A stretch of DNA of 64,000 nucleotides from Muribaculaceae bacterium. Lineage in GTDB: Bacteria; Bacteroidota; Bacteroidia; Bacteroidales; Muribaculaceae. Below, one piece after another: positions 7,496 to 16,418 of the stretch. Every line of letters begins with the position of its first letter. Positions within the stretch are counted from its first letter, which is position 1. Below the pieces are notes generated by a model. That model worked only from the letters and a program-made list of their open reading frames with translations, was not told the DNA's origin and did no database searches. The DNA lies in NCBI GenBank assembly GCA_017399915.1, contig JAFQAS010000067.1, forward strand, positions 62,001 through 126,000, in the 5' to 3' direction. Made by a program: the position numbers and the translations under genes.

Positions 7496-7560
7496 TCATC
7501 TCTAAAACTTAAACAACTATGAAACTTTATCTATTCTAACGGAATGAATAGTCTATAAAC

Positions 7561-8151
7561 TTAAAATGTGAGTACAATATTGTGTTCCTCGGCAATGCGA
7601 CGCATATTCATAATCGCATATCGCATACGGCCAAGTGCCGTGTTGATGCTCACATTTGTAGAATCGGCAATTTCCTTGAAACTCATATTACGATAATAAC
7701 GCATCACAAGAACTTCACGTTGACTTTCGGGCAAAGCATCGATAATTCTTTTAACATCGTTATGTATTTGCTCTACCACCATCTCGTCTTCAATATTACT
7801 CTCGCAAAGATCTTTACGATTTAATAGATTTGTTTCGTCCTCATCGGTCGACACTGTATTTTCCGATTTTTCTTGACGATAATAATCTATTACCAAATTA
7901 TGAGCAATTCGTGTAATCCATGCCACGAATTTACCATTTTCGCTATAACGACCTTGTTTAATCGTCATAATAGCTTTTACAAATGTTTCTTGGAAGATAT
8001 CTTCAGCGAGATCGCGATTTTTAACGATGTGAAGTATATATGAGAATACTCGCGATTGATGACGAGTCAAAAGTTCATCAAAAGCACTATTATTACCTTT
8101 AGCATAATGAGCCACCAATTGATCATCGGTGAGCGTTTTTAATACTTGCAT
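7561..8151 (-). CDS. ECF RNA polymerase sigma factor (sigma-70 family)
   Basis: A 196-residue sigma factor. Region 2 covers about residues 22-92 (SRVFSYILHIVKNRDLAEDIFQ, then FVAWITRIAHNLVIDYYR, the -10 recognition helices) and region 4 about 130-190 (LPESQREVLVMRYYRNMSFK, then the helix ADSTNVSINTALGRM that reads the -35/-33 element). No anti-sigma gene is next to it, so its regulation is not visible; a likely -7 box lies at 8195-8202 on the minus strand. The form resembles the RpoE-like sigma factors that are common in Bacteroidales. Which stress it answers cannot be told from sequence. Confidence 0.92.
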   Translation of the reverse strand: MQVLKTLTDDQLVAHYAKGNNSAFDELLTRHQSRVFSYILHIVKNRDLAEDIFQETFVKAIMTIKQGRYSENGKFVAWITRIAHNLVIDYYRQEKSENTVSTDEDETNLLNRKDLCESNIEDEMVVEQIHNDVKRIIDALPESQREVLVMRYYRNMSFKEIADSTNVSINTALGRMRYAIMNMRRIAEEHNIVLTF

Positions 8152-8194
8152 TACTATTCTATTTACTTGATTTAGAGTAATGTTGTGCTATAGG

Positions 8195-8202
8195 CAAAAA
8201 TA
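8195..8202 (-). promoter_or_regulatory. -7 promoter box for the sigma factor
   Basis: Minus-strand TATTTTTG, 44 bases before the ATG at 8151. The rest of 8203-8553 is AT-rich and I see no gene in it. Confidence 0.5.
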
Positions 8203-8553
8203 TTTAAAGGGTTATTGATAATGATTTTTTATTGGTTTACGAATGCAAAACTAACAAACTGATATGAAACTCACAAACTTTTCGACTAATTTTTTAGAAT
8301 TATTCACATTTTAAACACAATAAAACATTAATCAATATCGTAACACACTTACTGAGATTGATAATTTCTCATAACACCGACACACATAAATATAGTTATC
8401 CCTCTCTTCTATTCCAGGAAACAACCGGTTATTTATCCAAACTTGCAGACAACTAACGTTAATATATTTTAACAAAACTACCACTCATTAAATGCAATAA
8501 TAAAATTTCACTTGCGTTAAATATAATGTATTAACTAAATAAGCATTTTGCCT

Positions 8554-8721
8554 ATGAAGAAAACCTCTACTCAATCAATGGCAATTTTAAACAACAAACA
8601 AGAGGGACATAAAAGCTTCACACCACGTAAATCAACGATTGATTTCATTAAACAATTTGCACGAAGCTACAGCTACAACCCAAAGCTACACCCCTCGTTT
8701 AATGGATTTATTGCCAACTAA
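8554..8721 (+). CDS. Conserved-looking 55-residue small protein
   Basis: The frame ATG 8554 to TAA 8721 encodes 55 residues: a basic, Ser/Thr-rich N-terminal half (KKTSTQSMAILNNKQEG) and a C-terminal half with TPRKSTIDFIKQFARSY and ending GFIAN. There is no signal peptide or membrane segment. From memory, many Bacteroidales encode small proteins with this TPR-x-x-T-x-x-F/Y-I-x-Q-F-A-R-x-Y pattern and a C-terminal G-F/M-I-x-N; I recognise the pattern but know no function. A strong terminator (8731-8765) directly follows, so it is a single-gene unit just ahead of the ribosomal cluster. It is short enough to be missed by many gene finders. Confidence 0.65.
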   Translation: MKKTSTQSMAILNNKQEGHKSFTPRKSTIDFIKQFARSYSYNPKLHPSFNGFIAN

Positions 8722-8730
8722 CAACGTTAA

Positions 8731-8765
8731 AATAGCGACATCAAAAGATTGTCGCTATTATTTTT
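8731..8765 (+). terminator. Rho-independent terminator after the small protein
   Basis: AATAGCGACA (8731-8740) pairs with TGTCGCTATT (8750-8759), followed by ATTTTT. Its position supports the 55-residue gene being real. Confidence 0.88.
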
Positions 8766-8786
8766 GCAATGCAAAACCTCCAAAAG

Positions 8787-8817
8787 TTGCATAAATGAAA
8801 AATTATCACTACCTTTG
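8787..8817 (+). promoter_or_regulatory. Promoter of the rpsF-rpsR-rplI operon
   Basis: TTG at 8787-8789, a 20-nt spacer and TACCTTTG at 8810-8817: a near-ideal Bacteroidetes housekeeping promoter, about 38 bases ahead of rpsF. Confidence 0.8.
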
Positions 8818-8855
8818 CACACGTTTTTAACAAATTAATTTTAATAATAACTTTT

Positions 8856-9224
8856 ATGAATCATTACGAAACCGTTTTCATTTTAACTCCCGTTTTGTCT
8901 GATGCACAGATGAAGGAAGCGGTAGAAAAGTTCACTAAAGTGTTGACCGACAATGGCGCAACTATCGTGAACGAAGAAAATTGGGGCTTGCGCAAGCTCG
9001 CTTATCCAATTCAAAAGAAATCTACCGGATTTTACACATTAGTTGAGTTTGATGCTGAGCCAAAAGCCCTCAAAAAGCTCGAAACAGCATATCGTCGCGA
9101 TGAGCGCGTGCTTCGTTTCTTGACATTCCGTCTTGACAAGTATGCAGCTGAATATGCAGCAAAACGTCGCAGCTTGAAAGCTAACAAAGCAAATGCACCT
9201 AAAGAAGAAGTAAAGGAGGACTAA
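8856..9224 (+). CDS. rpsF: 30S ribosomal protein S6
   Basis: A 122-residue S6. The fold is clear: [16 protein letters not shown] opens the first strand, [18 protein letters not shown] is the family signature, and [18 protein letters not shown] closes the core. S6 pairs with S18 on the 30S platform; the next gene is S18, 3 bp downstream. The C-terminal tail (about residues 100-122) is charged and longer than the E. coli core, which is usual. First gene of the rpsF-rpsR-rplI operon, with promoter at 8787-8817. Confidence 0.98.
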   Translation: MNHYETVFILTPVLSDAQMKEAVEKFTKVLTDNGATIVNEENWGLRKLAYPIQKKSTGFYTLVEFDAEPKALKKLETAYRRDERVLRFLTFRLDKYAAEYAAKRRSLKANKANAPKEEVKED

Positions 9225-9227
9225 ATT

Positions 9228-9494
9228 ATGGCACAACAATCAGAAATTCGCTATCTCACTCCACTATCAGTGGACGTTAAGAAGAAAAAATATTGCCGTT
9301 TTAAAAGAAGCGGTATCAAGTATGTAGACTACAAAGATCCCGAATTCCTCAAGAAGTTCCTCAACGAGCAAGGCAAAATCCTTCCTCGTCGCATCACCGG
9401 CACTTCTCTCAAGTTCCAACGTCGCGTAGCTCAAGCTGTTAAGCGTGCTCGCCACTTGGCTCTTCTCCCCTATGTAACTGACTTGATGAAATAA
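9228..9494 (+). CDS. rpsR: 30S ribosomal protein S18
   Basis: An 88-residue S18. Characteristic stretches are [19 protein letters not shown] and the RNA-binding [20 protein letters not shown], followed by RHLALLPYV. It binds 16S rRNA next to S6 on the platform. Spaced 3 bp after rpsF and 19 bp before rplI, so it is in one transcript. The single Cys near residue 23 is kept. Confidence 0.98.
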   Translation: MAQQSEIRYLTPLSVDVKKKKYCRFKRSGIKYVDYKDPEFLKKFLNEQGKILPRRITGTSLKFQRRVAQAVKRARHLALLPYVTDLMK

Positions 9495-9513
9495 CTTTAA
9501 AAGCTACGGAATT

Positions 9514-9957
9514 ATGAAGATCATTCTTAAAGAAGACATTACCAATCTTGGTTATAAAGATGATGTTGTAGAAGTAAAAAACGGCTATGGTCGTAACTAC
9601 CTCATCCCCCAAGGCAAGGCTGTAATTGCTACTCCTTCAGCTCTTAAAGTTCTTGCAGAAAACCAACGTCAACGTGCACACAAGCTTGCTAAAATCAAAG
9701 CTGACGCTGAAGCTCTTGCTGCTTCATTGGAAGGTGTAACATTTACTATCGCAACTAAAGTTAGCGCTACCGGCACTATCTTCGGTTCAGTAAACACTAT
9801 CCAAGTAGCTGAAGCTCTTGAAAAACTCGGTCACAACATCGACCGCAAGCTCATCGTTATCAAAGACACTATCAAAGAAGTGGGCAACTACACTGCTACT
9901 ATCAAACTTCACAAAGAAGTATCAGTAGAACTCCCATTCGAAGTTGTAGCTGAATAA
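9514..9957 (+). CDS. rplI: 50S ribosomal protein L9
   Basis: A 147-residue L9. The N-terminal rRNA-binding domain has MKIILKEDITNLGYKDDVVE and GYGRNYLIPQGKA; a long connecting helix (about 45-75) leads to the C-terminal domain with IFGSVNTIQVAEAL. L9 binds domain V of 23S rRNA at the base of the L1 stalk. Last gene of the rpsF operon, which ends at the hairpin 9981-10011. Codon use is noticeably more biased (GCT, CGT, AAC) than in neighbours, fitting high expression. Confidence 0.98.
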   Translation: MKIILKEDITNLGYKDDVVEVKNGYGRNYLIPQGKAVIATPSALKVLAENQRQRAHKLAKIKADAEALAASLEGVTFTIATKVSATGTIFGSVNTIQVAEALEKLGHNIDRKLIVIKDTIKEVGNYTATIKLHKEVSVELPFEVVAE

Positions 9958-9980
9958 TTCAGAAACAATATACACTCTAT

Positions 9981-10011
9981 AAGACACCTCGACTCGTTGT
10001 CGAGGTGTCTT
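9981..10011 (+). terminator. Rho-independent terminator of the ribosomal operon
   Basis: AAGACACCTCGAC pairs perfectly with GTCGAGGTGTCTT around loop TCGTT, followed by a T-rich tract. Confidence 0.93.
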
Positions 10012-10103
10012 GTTTTATTTTAACACCACTTTTTCGTAATATTTAAATAATATTCGTAACTTAGCGAAAAATATAAGCCCAAAAAATTAAATCAAATGCC
10101 ATA

Positions 10104-11567
10104 ATGGAATATTCTCTTTCCGACTACATAAATTTATCTTGGCTATATTGGATTGTTGTCACAATATATTCTCTCACCATTCTAAGTATTATCACCATAA
10201 TACTTTCGGAGAATCGCAACCCGGTAAAATCATTGGCATGGGTTACCGTACTTCTCCTACTCCCTGCGGTAGGACTCGTTATTTATATCTTTTTCGGTAG
10301 AAGTATCAAAAATACACACATGATTTCTCGCCGAAACCGCCGTCGCCTTAAACGCCACAACAATCTCAAAAATATCAATTTCAACTTCAACTTTACATCG
10401 ACCCACCTTTCGCCCGACAGTGTGCAACAAATAAAACTCACACGCAGCCTTAATGGGTCAAAATACCATAACCTCAATAATATTAAGATATACACCAATG
10501 GCATTGATAAATTCAACGACTTCAAAGCCGACCTTGTCAACGCCAAAGAATTTATCAATATCCAATATTATATATTTGAAGACGATAAAATAGGGACAGA
10601 AATAAAAGACATACTCATTTCAAAAGCCTCTGAAGGGGTTAAAGTAAGAATTATATATGATCACGTAGGCTCCTTCGGCACAAAAACTCGATTTTTCAAA
10701 GAGATGCAGAATGCGGGCATAATGGTACACCCATTCTTCAAGGTATCATTCCCACCATTTGGAACACGCATCAATTGGCGCAATCACCGCAAACTATGCA
10801 TTATTGATGGCGAGATTGGATATATCGGGGGCATGAACATTGCCGACAGATATATCGATGGCGGTAAATTTTCGACCTGGCGCGACACACACCTTCGCGT
10901 CACCGGCACGATTATCTCCGCCCTACAATATTCTTTTTCGGTTGACTGGAACTTCATGGGGCAAGCCCTTCTCGAAGAAGAGTCATCTTCAATTAAAATC
11001 AACGAAAACGATCTTAGACATATCGGCATGCAATATCTCACCAGTGGTCCCACCGACCAATGGAGCAATATTGCATTAGTATTCCTAAAAGCCATTTCCA
11101 ATGCCAAACGCAGCATCTTAATACAAACTCCCTACTTCCTTCCCACCGAGAGTCTACTAAAAGCGCTACAAAGTGCCGCTCTATCAAACGTAAAAGTGCG
11201 CATTATGATACCTCGACATAGCGATTCGAAAATCCTAAGATATGCTTCATATTCATATATAAATGAGTGTCTTAAATCAGGTATTCGATTTTATCTATAT
11301 GATGCAGGCATGCTACATTGCAAAACAATCATAATTGATAATGAATTCTCTACTGTAGGCTCAACAAACTTTGATTTCAGAAGTTTTGAGCACAACTTTG
11401 AGTGCAACTTATTCATTTATTCAAAAGAAGTAAACGAACATATGCGCGAAATCTACGCTGAAGACCTCAAGCATAGCACACAGATTAACCATAAGCAATG
11501 GAGCAAGCGCCCAATCCTACAAAAAGTTTTAGAATCGATTACTCGACTACTTAGTCCTATTCTATAA
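10104..11567 (+). CDS. cls: Cardiolipin synthase (phospholipase D family)
   Basis: A 487-residue inner-membrane enzyme that joins two phosphatidylglycerol molecules to cardiolipin. Two N-terminal membrane segments (about 13-33 and 43-62, the second followed by FFGRS) are followed by two PLD domains with HxKxxxxD motifs: HRKLCIIDG (about residue 228) and HCKTIIIDN (about 408), each followed by the usual G-G-x-N or G-S-x-N-F-D. The C-terminus SITRLLSPIL is standard. Length matches the family. It is a single gene; TAACTTAG at 10057-10064 is a weak -7 box. The 160 bp after it hold no clear feature. Confidence 0.95.
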   Translation: MEYSLSDYINLSWLYWIVVTIYSLTILSIITIILSENRNPVKSLAWVTVLLLLPAVGLVIYIFFGRSIKNTHMISRRNRRRLKRHNNLKNINFNFNFTSTHLSPDSVQQIKLTRSLNGSKYHNLNNIKIYTNGIDKFNDFKADLVNAKEFINIQYYIFEDDKIGTEIKDILISKASEGVKVRIIYDHVGSFGTKTRFFKEMQNAGIMVHPFFKVSFPPFGTRINWRNHRKLCIIDGEIGYIGGMNIADRYIDGGKFSTWRDTHLRVTGTIISALQYSFSVDWNFMGQALLEEESSSIKINENDLRHIGMQYLTSGPTDQWSNIALVFLKAISNAKRSILIQTPYFLPTESLLKALQSAALSNVKVRIMIPRHSDSKILRYASYSYINECLKSGIRFYLYDAGMLHCKTIIIDNEFSTVGSTNFDFRSFEHNFECNLFIYSKEVNEHMREIYAEDLKHSTQINHKQWSKRPILQKVLESITRLLSPIL

Positions 11568-11704
11568 CCAAATCAAGCATTACGGAACCTCACGCCACAA
11601 GCATTCAACCACTTAGCTACAATCAACCTCCTCAACAAAAGTGAAATTAATATTTTTATATTAAATTTTAAGCAATAAAGCACCTTTGATTAAAAAAAAA
11701 GCAC

Positions 11705-11712
11705 TATATTTG
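11705..11712 (+). promoter_or_regulatory. -7 promoter box before the zapA unit
   Basis: TATATTTG, 18 bases ahead of the ATG at 11730. A -33 element at the ideal distance is not obvious. Confidence 0.5.
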
Positions 11713-11729
11713 TAGAAATTTGGAATTGA

Positions 11730-12023
11730 ATGGTCAACAATCTCAAGCAAACCCTTGAACGACTACGCGGCAAAGCCGACATATTAGCCGAGCGTTACCG
11801 AATATTGCTTCAAGATAAGCAACAGGCTGATTTGCGTATAGAAGAATTATCTTCAACTATCAAAAAACAGCAAAATGAGATTAATCGACTACAACAAGAG
11901 GTTGAACACCTCAAGGTTGTAACCACTCTCACCCCCGATCGTAAAGACGTGGAAAAGAGCCGTGCATTCCTTTCTAAATTAGTGCGGAATATTGATAAAT
12001 GCATCGCTGAACTCAAAGAATGA
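11730..12023 (+). CDS. Coiled-coil protein upstream of zapA
   Basis: A 97-residue protein that is nearly all coiled coil: heptads run from about residue 5 to 63 (LKQTLERLRGKADILAERYR, KKQQNEINRLQQEVEHLK), followed by a C-terminal helix RAFLSKLVRNIDKCIAEL. It has no membrane segment. The stop overlaps the next start by 4 bases (ATGA), so it is coupled to zapA. By shape and position it could be a ZapB-like partner in Z-ring assembly; this is inference from context, since small coiled coils cannot be placed by sequence alone. Confidence 0.75.
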   Translation: MVNNLKQTLERLRGKADILAERYRILLQDKQQADLRIEELSSTIKKQQNEINRLQQEVEHLKVVTTLTPDRKDVEKSRAFLSKLVRNIDKCIAELKE

Positions 12024-12325
12024 TGCAAATGGATGAAGATAAAAAACAAATAGACGTTCGAATTGCCGATTTAGCTCCAATTCCCATTCGAGTGAGTGCC
12101 GAAGACGTGCCTATGGTACATTTTGCAGAGGAAAACGTCACTCAACTATGGAAAAAATGGAGTAAACTTTACGGTAAAGAAAAGTCTCCGCTTGAAATCA
12201 TGGCGATGGTTGCATTTCAGTTTGCAAGGAGATATTATAACGACCAAGCACTGAAAGACGAGACAATCGAACTACTACAACGATTTGAGGGCGACCTCGA
12301 TTCAATTATATTAAAAACCGAATAA
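12020..12325 (+). CDS. zapA: Cell division protein ZapA
   Basis: A 101-residue ZapA-type protein. The N-terminal beta part (QIDVRIADLAPIPIRV) and the helix with LEIMAMVAFQFARRYY match the ZapA family, whose tetramers bundle FtsZ filaments at midcell. A second in-frame ATG three codons downstream (at 12029) is also possible, but the one at 12020 gives the ATGA overlap with the preceding gene. Together with the upstream coiled-coil protein it looks like a small division module. A candidate RNA (12325-12437) separates it from rny. Confidence 0.85.
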   Translation: MMQMDEDKKQIDVRIADLAPIPIRVSAEDVPMVHFAEENVTQLWKKWSKLYGKEKSPLEIMAMVAFQFARRYYNDQALKDETIELLQRFEGDLDSIILKTE

Positions 12326-12437
12326 AAGGGCATTCTACACTCACCTGGAGAAAGTTCCCTTTAATAGGTAAAATTTTCATATAGATTAATAACCCGCACT
12401 CTTAGTTGTGATTATTCACAATTAATGAGTGTTTTTT
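12325..12437 (+). ncRNA. Candidate small RNA between zapA and rny (6S-like position) with terminator
   Basis: The 143-bp gap starts with a stem AAAGGG (12325-12330) / CCCTTT (12357-12362) enclosing an unpaired stretch, and ends with a strong terminator: 12397-12411 pairs with 12416-12431 (one bulge) and is followed by six T. A terminator inside this operon-like spacing implies a transcript ending before rny. In proteobacteria 6S RNA follows zapA, and I recall 6S annotations at this place in Bacteroidetes, but I could not fold or search it; the terminator is solid, the RNA identity is a guess. Confidence 0.35.
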
Positions 12438-12468
12438 ATATTAACAATTTAATAAACAACCTAAAAGA

Positions 12469-14013
12469 ATGGATAATATTATAATTTCTTTAATCGTTGG
12501 CATAGTGGCACTTATCGTAGGGATAGGAGTTACCATTATGGTGCAAAAGAAACTTGCCACAAGCAAAGCCAAAACTATTATTGACGAAGCTACGTCAGAA
12601 GCTGAAAATATCAAGAAAACTAAAATTCTTGAAGCTCGCGAAGAAGAGTTAAAAATCAAAAGCGAAGCTGAAAAACAAGCAAATAGCCGTATGGCTAAAA
12701 TTCAGCAACAAGAAGCAAAAATGAAACAACGCGAGTTGCAGCTAAACCAACAACAAAGCGAAAACCAACGTCAACGCAATGATATTGAAGCGACTAAAGC
12801 GAATCTTGAAAATCAATTCAGCATCGTTGAAAGCAAAAAAGCAGAGCTTGACAAGCTAAAACGTGCTGCCCAAGAAGAACTTGAACACATTTCAGGATTA
12901 TCTTCTGAAGAAGCTAAGGAAAAACTCGTTGAATCACTCAAAGATGAAGCTAAAACAGCTGCTGCTTCATATATCAACGATATTATGGACGAAGCCAAAA
13001 TGACAGCAAACAAAGAGGCAAAACGCATTGTAGTACAATCAATTCAACGTGTTGCGACTGAAACTGCCATCGAAAATTCTGTAACTGTGTTCCATATCGA
13101 TTCTGACGAAATTAAAGGTCGAATCATTGGTCGCGAAGGTCGTAATATCCGTGCACTCGAGGCAGCTACCGGCATTGAAATCATCGTTGACGACACCCCC
13201 GAAGCAATCGTTCTTTCAGGCTTTGACCCTGTGCGCAGAGAAACTGCACGCCTTGCACTTCACCAATTAGTTGCCGATGGACGTATCCACCCTGCACGCA
13301 TTGAAGAAGTGGTTGCAAAAGTGCGCAAACAACTCGAAGAGGAAATCATCGAAACAGGTAAACGTACTGCTATCGACCTCGGCATCCATGGTCTACACCC
13401 CGATTTGATTCGCCTTGTAGGTAAAATGAAATACCGTTCAAGCTATGGTCAAAACCTATTACAACACGCTCGCGAAACTGCCAATCTATGTGCTATTATG
13501 GCATCAGAGCTTGGGCTCAATCCTAAAAAAGCTCGTCGTGCCGGATTGCTTCACGATATAGGTAAAGTGCCCGATGAAGACCCCGAATTACCACACGCAA
13601 TTTTGGGTATGAAACTTGCTGAAAAATATAAAGAAAAACCCGAAATATGCAATGCTATTGGTGCTCATCACGACGAAATCGAACAAACCACCTTGTTGGC
13701 TCCTATCGTTCAAGTGTGTGACGCTATCTCAGGTGCTCGTCCCGGCGCTCGCCGTGAAATCGTTGAAGCATATATCAAACGTCTTAACGATCTCGAGCAA
13801 CTCGCTCTTTCATATCCCGGCGTTATTAAGACATATGCTATTCAAGCCGGACGCGAATTGCGCGTAATCGTAGGCGCAGATAAGATTGATGACCTCGAAA
13901 CAGAACAATTATCTGCCGAAATTGCTAAGCGCATACAAGATGAGATGACATATCCGGGACAAGTTAAAATCACAGTTATCCGTGAAACTCGTTCGGTAAG
14001 TTTTGCAAAATAA
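12469..14013 (+). CDS. rny: Ribonuclease Y
   Basis: A 514-residue membrane-anchored endoribonuclease that starts mRNA decay. Order of parts: one N-terminal membrane helix (about 4-24), a long charged coiled coil (about 30-185), a KH RNA-binding domain (about 205-265, [15 protein letters not shown]), and an HD domain (about 330-425) with the metal residues in [19 protein letters not shown] and GAHHDEIE. Length and order equal the standard enzyme. It precedes ricT by 13 bp; in Bacillus, Rny and the RicT/YaaT complex act together in mRNA maturation, so the adjacency is functionally suggestive. Confidence 0.97.
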   Translation: MDNIIISLIVGIVALIVGIGVTIMVQKKLATSKAKTIIDEATSEAENIKKTKILEAREEELKIKSEAEKQANSRMAKIQQQEAKMKQRELQLNQQQSENQRQRNDIEATKANLENQFSIVESKKAELDKLKRAAQEELEHISGLSSEEAKEKLVESLKDEAKTAAASYINDIMDEAKMTANKEAKRIVVQSIQRVATETAIENSVTVFHIDSDEIKGRIIGREGRNIRALEAATGIEIIVDDTPEAIVLSGFDPVRRETARLALHQLVADGRIHPARIEEVVAKVRKQLEEEIIETGKRTAIDLGIHGLHPDLIRLVGKMKYRSSYGQNLLQHARETANLCAIMASELGLNPKKARRAGLLHDIGKVPDEDPELPHAILGMKLAEKYKEKPEICNAIGAHHDEIEQTTLLAPIVQVCDAISGARPGARREIVEAYIKRLNDLEQLALSYPGVIKTYAIQAGRELRVIVGADKIDDLETEQLSAEIAKRIQDEMTYPGQVKITVIRETRSVSFAK

Positions 14014-14026
14014 AAGGCTATAACAC

Positions 14027-15301
14027 ATGTCAAACGACATTATTAACGATAATAACAACCCTGTGTCGCCTGAGGAAAACAATACTACTCCTCAACGACA
14101 ATATCCAAGGGGGAAATTGCATTGCTACAACTGGCTCAGCGATATTCCCGGAGGATTTGTCGACAGCGAACTCGTGGAGGTGCAATTCAAAAATACTCGC
14201 AAAGGGTATTACAAAAATAGCACTAATATTCCACTTGAAATAGGCGACATGGTAGCAGTTGAAGCATCGCCGGGGCATGATATTGGACAGGTCTCACTCA
14301 TTGGAGCTTTGGTAAAACTCCAAATGAAAAAGGCAAATATCAAACCAGATGCTGAGATAAAGAGAGTTTTCCGAAAAGCAAAACCGGCCGACCTCGAAAA
14401 ATATGAGGAAGCAAAAGCGAAGGAAAACGACACAATGATACGTTCGCGCAAAATTGCCGCAAGCCTCAATCTCGACATGAAAATTGGCGACGTTGAATAC
14501 CAAGGTGATGGCAATAAAGCAATATTCTATTACATTGCCGATGAACGTGTTGACTTCCGTCAACTCATCAAAGTTCTTGCCGAAGTATTTAGAGTGAGAA
14601 TTGAGATGAAACAAATTGGTGCTCGCCAAGAAGCCGGACGCATTGGTGGGATTGGTCCTTGTGGACGTCCATTATGCTGTGCAAGTTGGATGACTAATTT
14701 TGTATCGGTGGCCACAAGTGCAGCTCGATATCAAGATATTTCAATGAACCCACAGAAACTTGCCGGTCAATGTGCGAAGCTAAAATGTTGCCTGAACTTT
14801 GAAGTCGACACTTATGCCGAAGCAGTGAAGCGTATGCCTTCTAAAGACATTAAACTTGAAACTGCCGATGCCACATATTATCACTTCAAAACCGATATTT
14901 TCAAGCGCGAAATAACTTACTCTACCGACAAGTCAATCCCTGCGAACCTTGTTACTATTGACGTGCAACGTGCATTTGAAATCATATCAATGAACAAAGC
15001 CGGAGAGAAGCCTCTTAAACTACAAAGAGATGGCGAAGACGTTGCAAAAGAACAAGTCAAAGAATTTGGTGATATTGTGGGACAAGACAGCCTTACACGT
15101 TTTGATAAAAAGAAGAAAAAACGCAAAGGCGGCAAAGGGAACAACAACGACCGAAATCAAAACAATGCCCCCGAAAACAAACGCAGACAGGGCAACAACG
15201 AAAGACGGTCAAAAAAAGAAGGCAATAATAATCGCAACCAAAATGGAGACCGCCCGCAGAGGCAAAGGGAACATAGCAGTAACGACAAACATGAAAATTA
15301 A
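14027..15301 (+). CDS. ricT: PSP1-domain protein RicT (YaaT-like)
   Basis: A 424-residue cytosolic protein. The PSP1 core spans about residues 20-300 and carries the cysteine signatures GPCGRPLCCASW and GQCAKLKCCLNFE, which in the Bacillus Ric complex help bind iron-sulfur clusters. The C-terminal ~85 residues are low-complexity, basic and Asn/Lys/Arg-rich (KKKKRKGGKGNN, RRQGNNERR), probably RNA-contacting and disordered; such tails are usual in Bacteroidetes homologues. It follows rny directly and overlaps gldH by 11 bp. A link to RNase Y-dependent RNA processing is inferred from the family and context. Confidence 0.88.
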   Translation: MSNDIINDNNNPVSPEENNTTPQRQYPRGKLHCYNWLSDIPGGFVDSELVEVQFKNTRKGYYKNSTNIPLEIGDMVAVEASPGHDIGQVSLIGALVKLQMKKANIKPDAEIKRVFRKAKPADLEKYEEAKAKENDTMIRSRKIAASLNLDMKIGDVEYQGDGNKAIFYYIADERVDFRQLIKVLAEVFRVRIEMKQIGARQEAGRIGGIGPCGRPLCCASWMTNFVSVATSAARYQDISMNPQKLAGQCAKLKCCLNFEVDTYAEAVKRMPSKDIKLETADATYYHFKTDIFKREITYSTDKSIPANLVTIDVQRAFEIISMNKAGEKPLKLQRDGEDVAKEQVKEFGDIVGQDSLTRFDKKKKKRKGGKGNNNDRNQNNAPENKRRQGNNERRSKKEGNNNRNQNGDRPQRQREHSSNDKHEN

Positions 15302-15770
15302 ACTAAATTTAATATTAGTCATATTATTGTGCTTAGGTGCTTGCGCACCTGGGCACAATGATTATAGTCATTTTGTCGACATCTCTGATGAAGGGTGGAA
15401 ATATGGCGATACATTAAAATTCGATATAGAAACTCAAGATTCTATTTCTACAGGAGAACTCACAATAGCTCTCAGGCACACCAATGCTTATCCATATAGT
15501 AATCTTTGGTTAGAAATACGCCATTTCAATGGAGATTCAACCCGCATTGACACTGTTAACATCGAAATGGCTGATATGTATGGACGATGGCATGGTGATG
15601 GCATTGGCTCAAGTTTTCAATATGCACTTCCCGTATCAAAAAAGATCACAATATACAAGGGAAAGCCCATATCAATAAGTCATATTATGAGAGCTGAGCA
15701 CCTTCCCGCTATCGAACAGGTCGGTCTTATTTTCGATGGAATTGAAATTGATAGTACTGAAATAAAATGA
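15291..15770 (+). CDS. gldH: Lipoprotein GldH
   Basis: A 159-residue lipoprotein. The ATG at 15291 is chosen because it starts a lipoprotein signal (MKIKLNLILVILLCLGAC, lipobox LGAC with Cys18); longer upstream extensions in this frame run inside ricT. The mature part has DEGWKYGDTLKFDI and a beta-rich jelly-like pattern typical of GldH. GldH is required for gliding in Flavobacterium but is conserved in non-motile Bacteroidales, where its role is unknown, possibly linked to type IX secretion. It overlaps ricT at its 5' end and the HAD gene (ATGA) at its 3' end. Confidence 0.85.
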   Translation: MKIKLNLILVILLCLGACAPGHNDYSHFVDISDEGWKYGDTLKFDIETQDSISTGELTIALRHTNAYPYSNLWLEIRHFNGDSTRIDTVNIEMADMYGRWHGDGIGSSFQYALPVSKKITIYKGKPISISHIMRAEHLPAIEQVGLIFDGIEIDSTEIK

Positions 15771-16405
15771 CAACAAAATACGATAGTATCATTTTCGACA
15801 TGGACGGCACCCTATGGGACGCTGTTGATTCTTATTGTAAGATATGGGATAAAACCTTTGAGCAGATGGGATACTCTCAAACCGTATCAAGAGAGGAGCT
15901 ATTAAAATGTATGGGAATGCCCATAAATGAAATCTTTCAACAGGTTGTAAAAGTAGATGTCGATAGCGCTGCGTATTTAGAATTGCTCGACAAAAACGAG
16001 CAAGAAATGATGCCGGTGCTTGGAGGAAAATTATACCCCGGTGTAGCTGAAGGCATTAAGTTCCTATCGCCACATTACAAATTATTTATGGTGAGTAATT
16101 GTGGAGCTGATGGGTTAAAGAATTTCCTATCTTTCACAAAATTAGAACCATATTTTTGCGACACTCTCACATATGGAGAGACTCTTCTTTCAAAATCAGA
16201 CAATATCAAAGAAATTATTAAACGCCACAATCTAAAAAATGCAATATATGTTGGCGACACTCAAGGCGACTGCAATGCGGCTCATAATGCCGGAGTTGAC
16301 ATGATTTTCGCCAAATATGGCTTTGGAGAGTGCGAAGATGCCGAATATACTATTGAATCATTCCCTCGTTTATTAGATTTGTTATATAAGCAACTATACG
16401 TTTAA
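15767..16405 (+). CDS. HAD-family phosphatase (phosphoglycolate phosphatase-like)
   Basis: A 212-residue hydrolase of HAD subfamily IA. Motif I is FDMDGTLWD (about residues 11-19, nucleophile Asp and acid Asp), motif II is MVSNCG (about 107), motif III is a Lys in LSKSDNIK (about 143), and motif IV is YVGDTQGD (about 164-171). The cap domain is small and helical. The substrate may be phosphoglycolate or another small phosphoester; not decidable from sequence. It is coupled to gldH by ATGA overlap and followed 13 bp later by the M24 peptidase. Confidence 0.88.
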   Translation: MTTKYDSIIFDMDGTLWDAVDSYCKIWDKTFEQMGYSQTVSREELLKCMGMPINEIFQQVVKVDVDSAAYLELLDKNEQEMMPVLGGKLYPGVAEGIKFLSPHYKLFMVSNCGADGLKNFLSFTKLEPYFCDTLTYGETLLSKSDNIKEIIKRHNLKNAIYVGDTQGDCNAAHNAGVDMIFAKYGFGECEDAEYTIESFPRLLDLLYKQLYV

Positions 16406-16418
16406 GATTACAATCATA

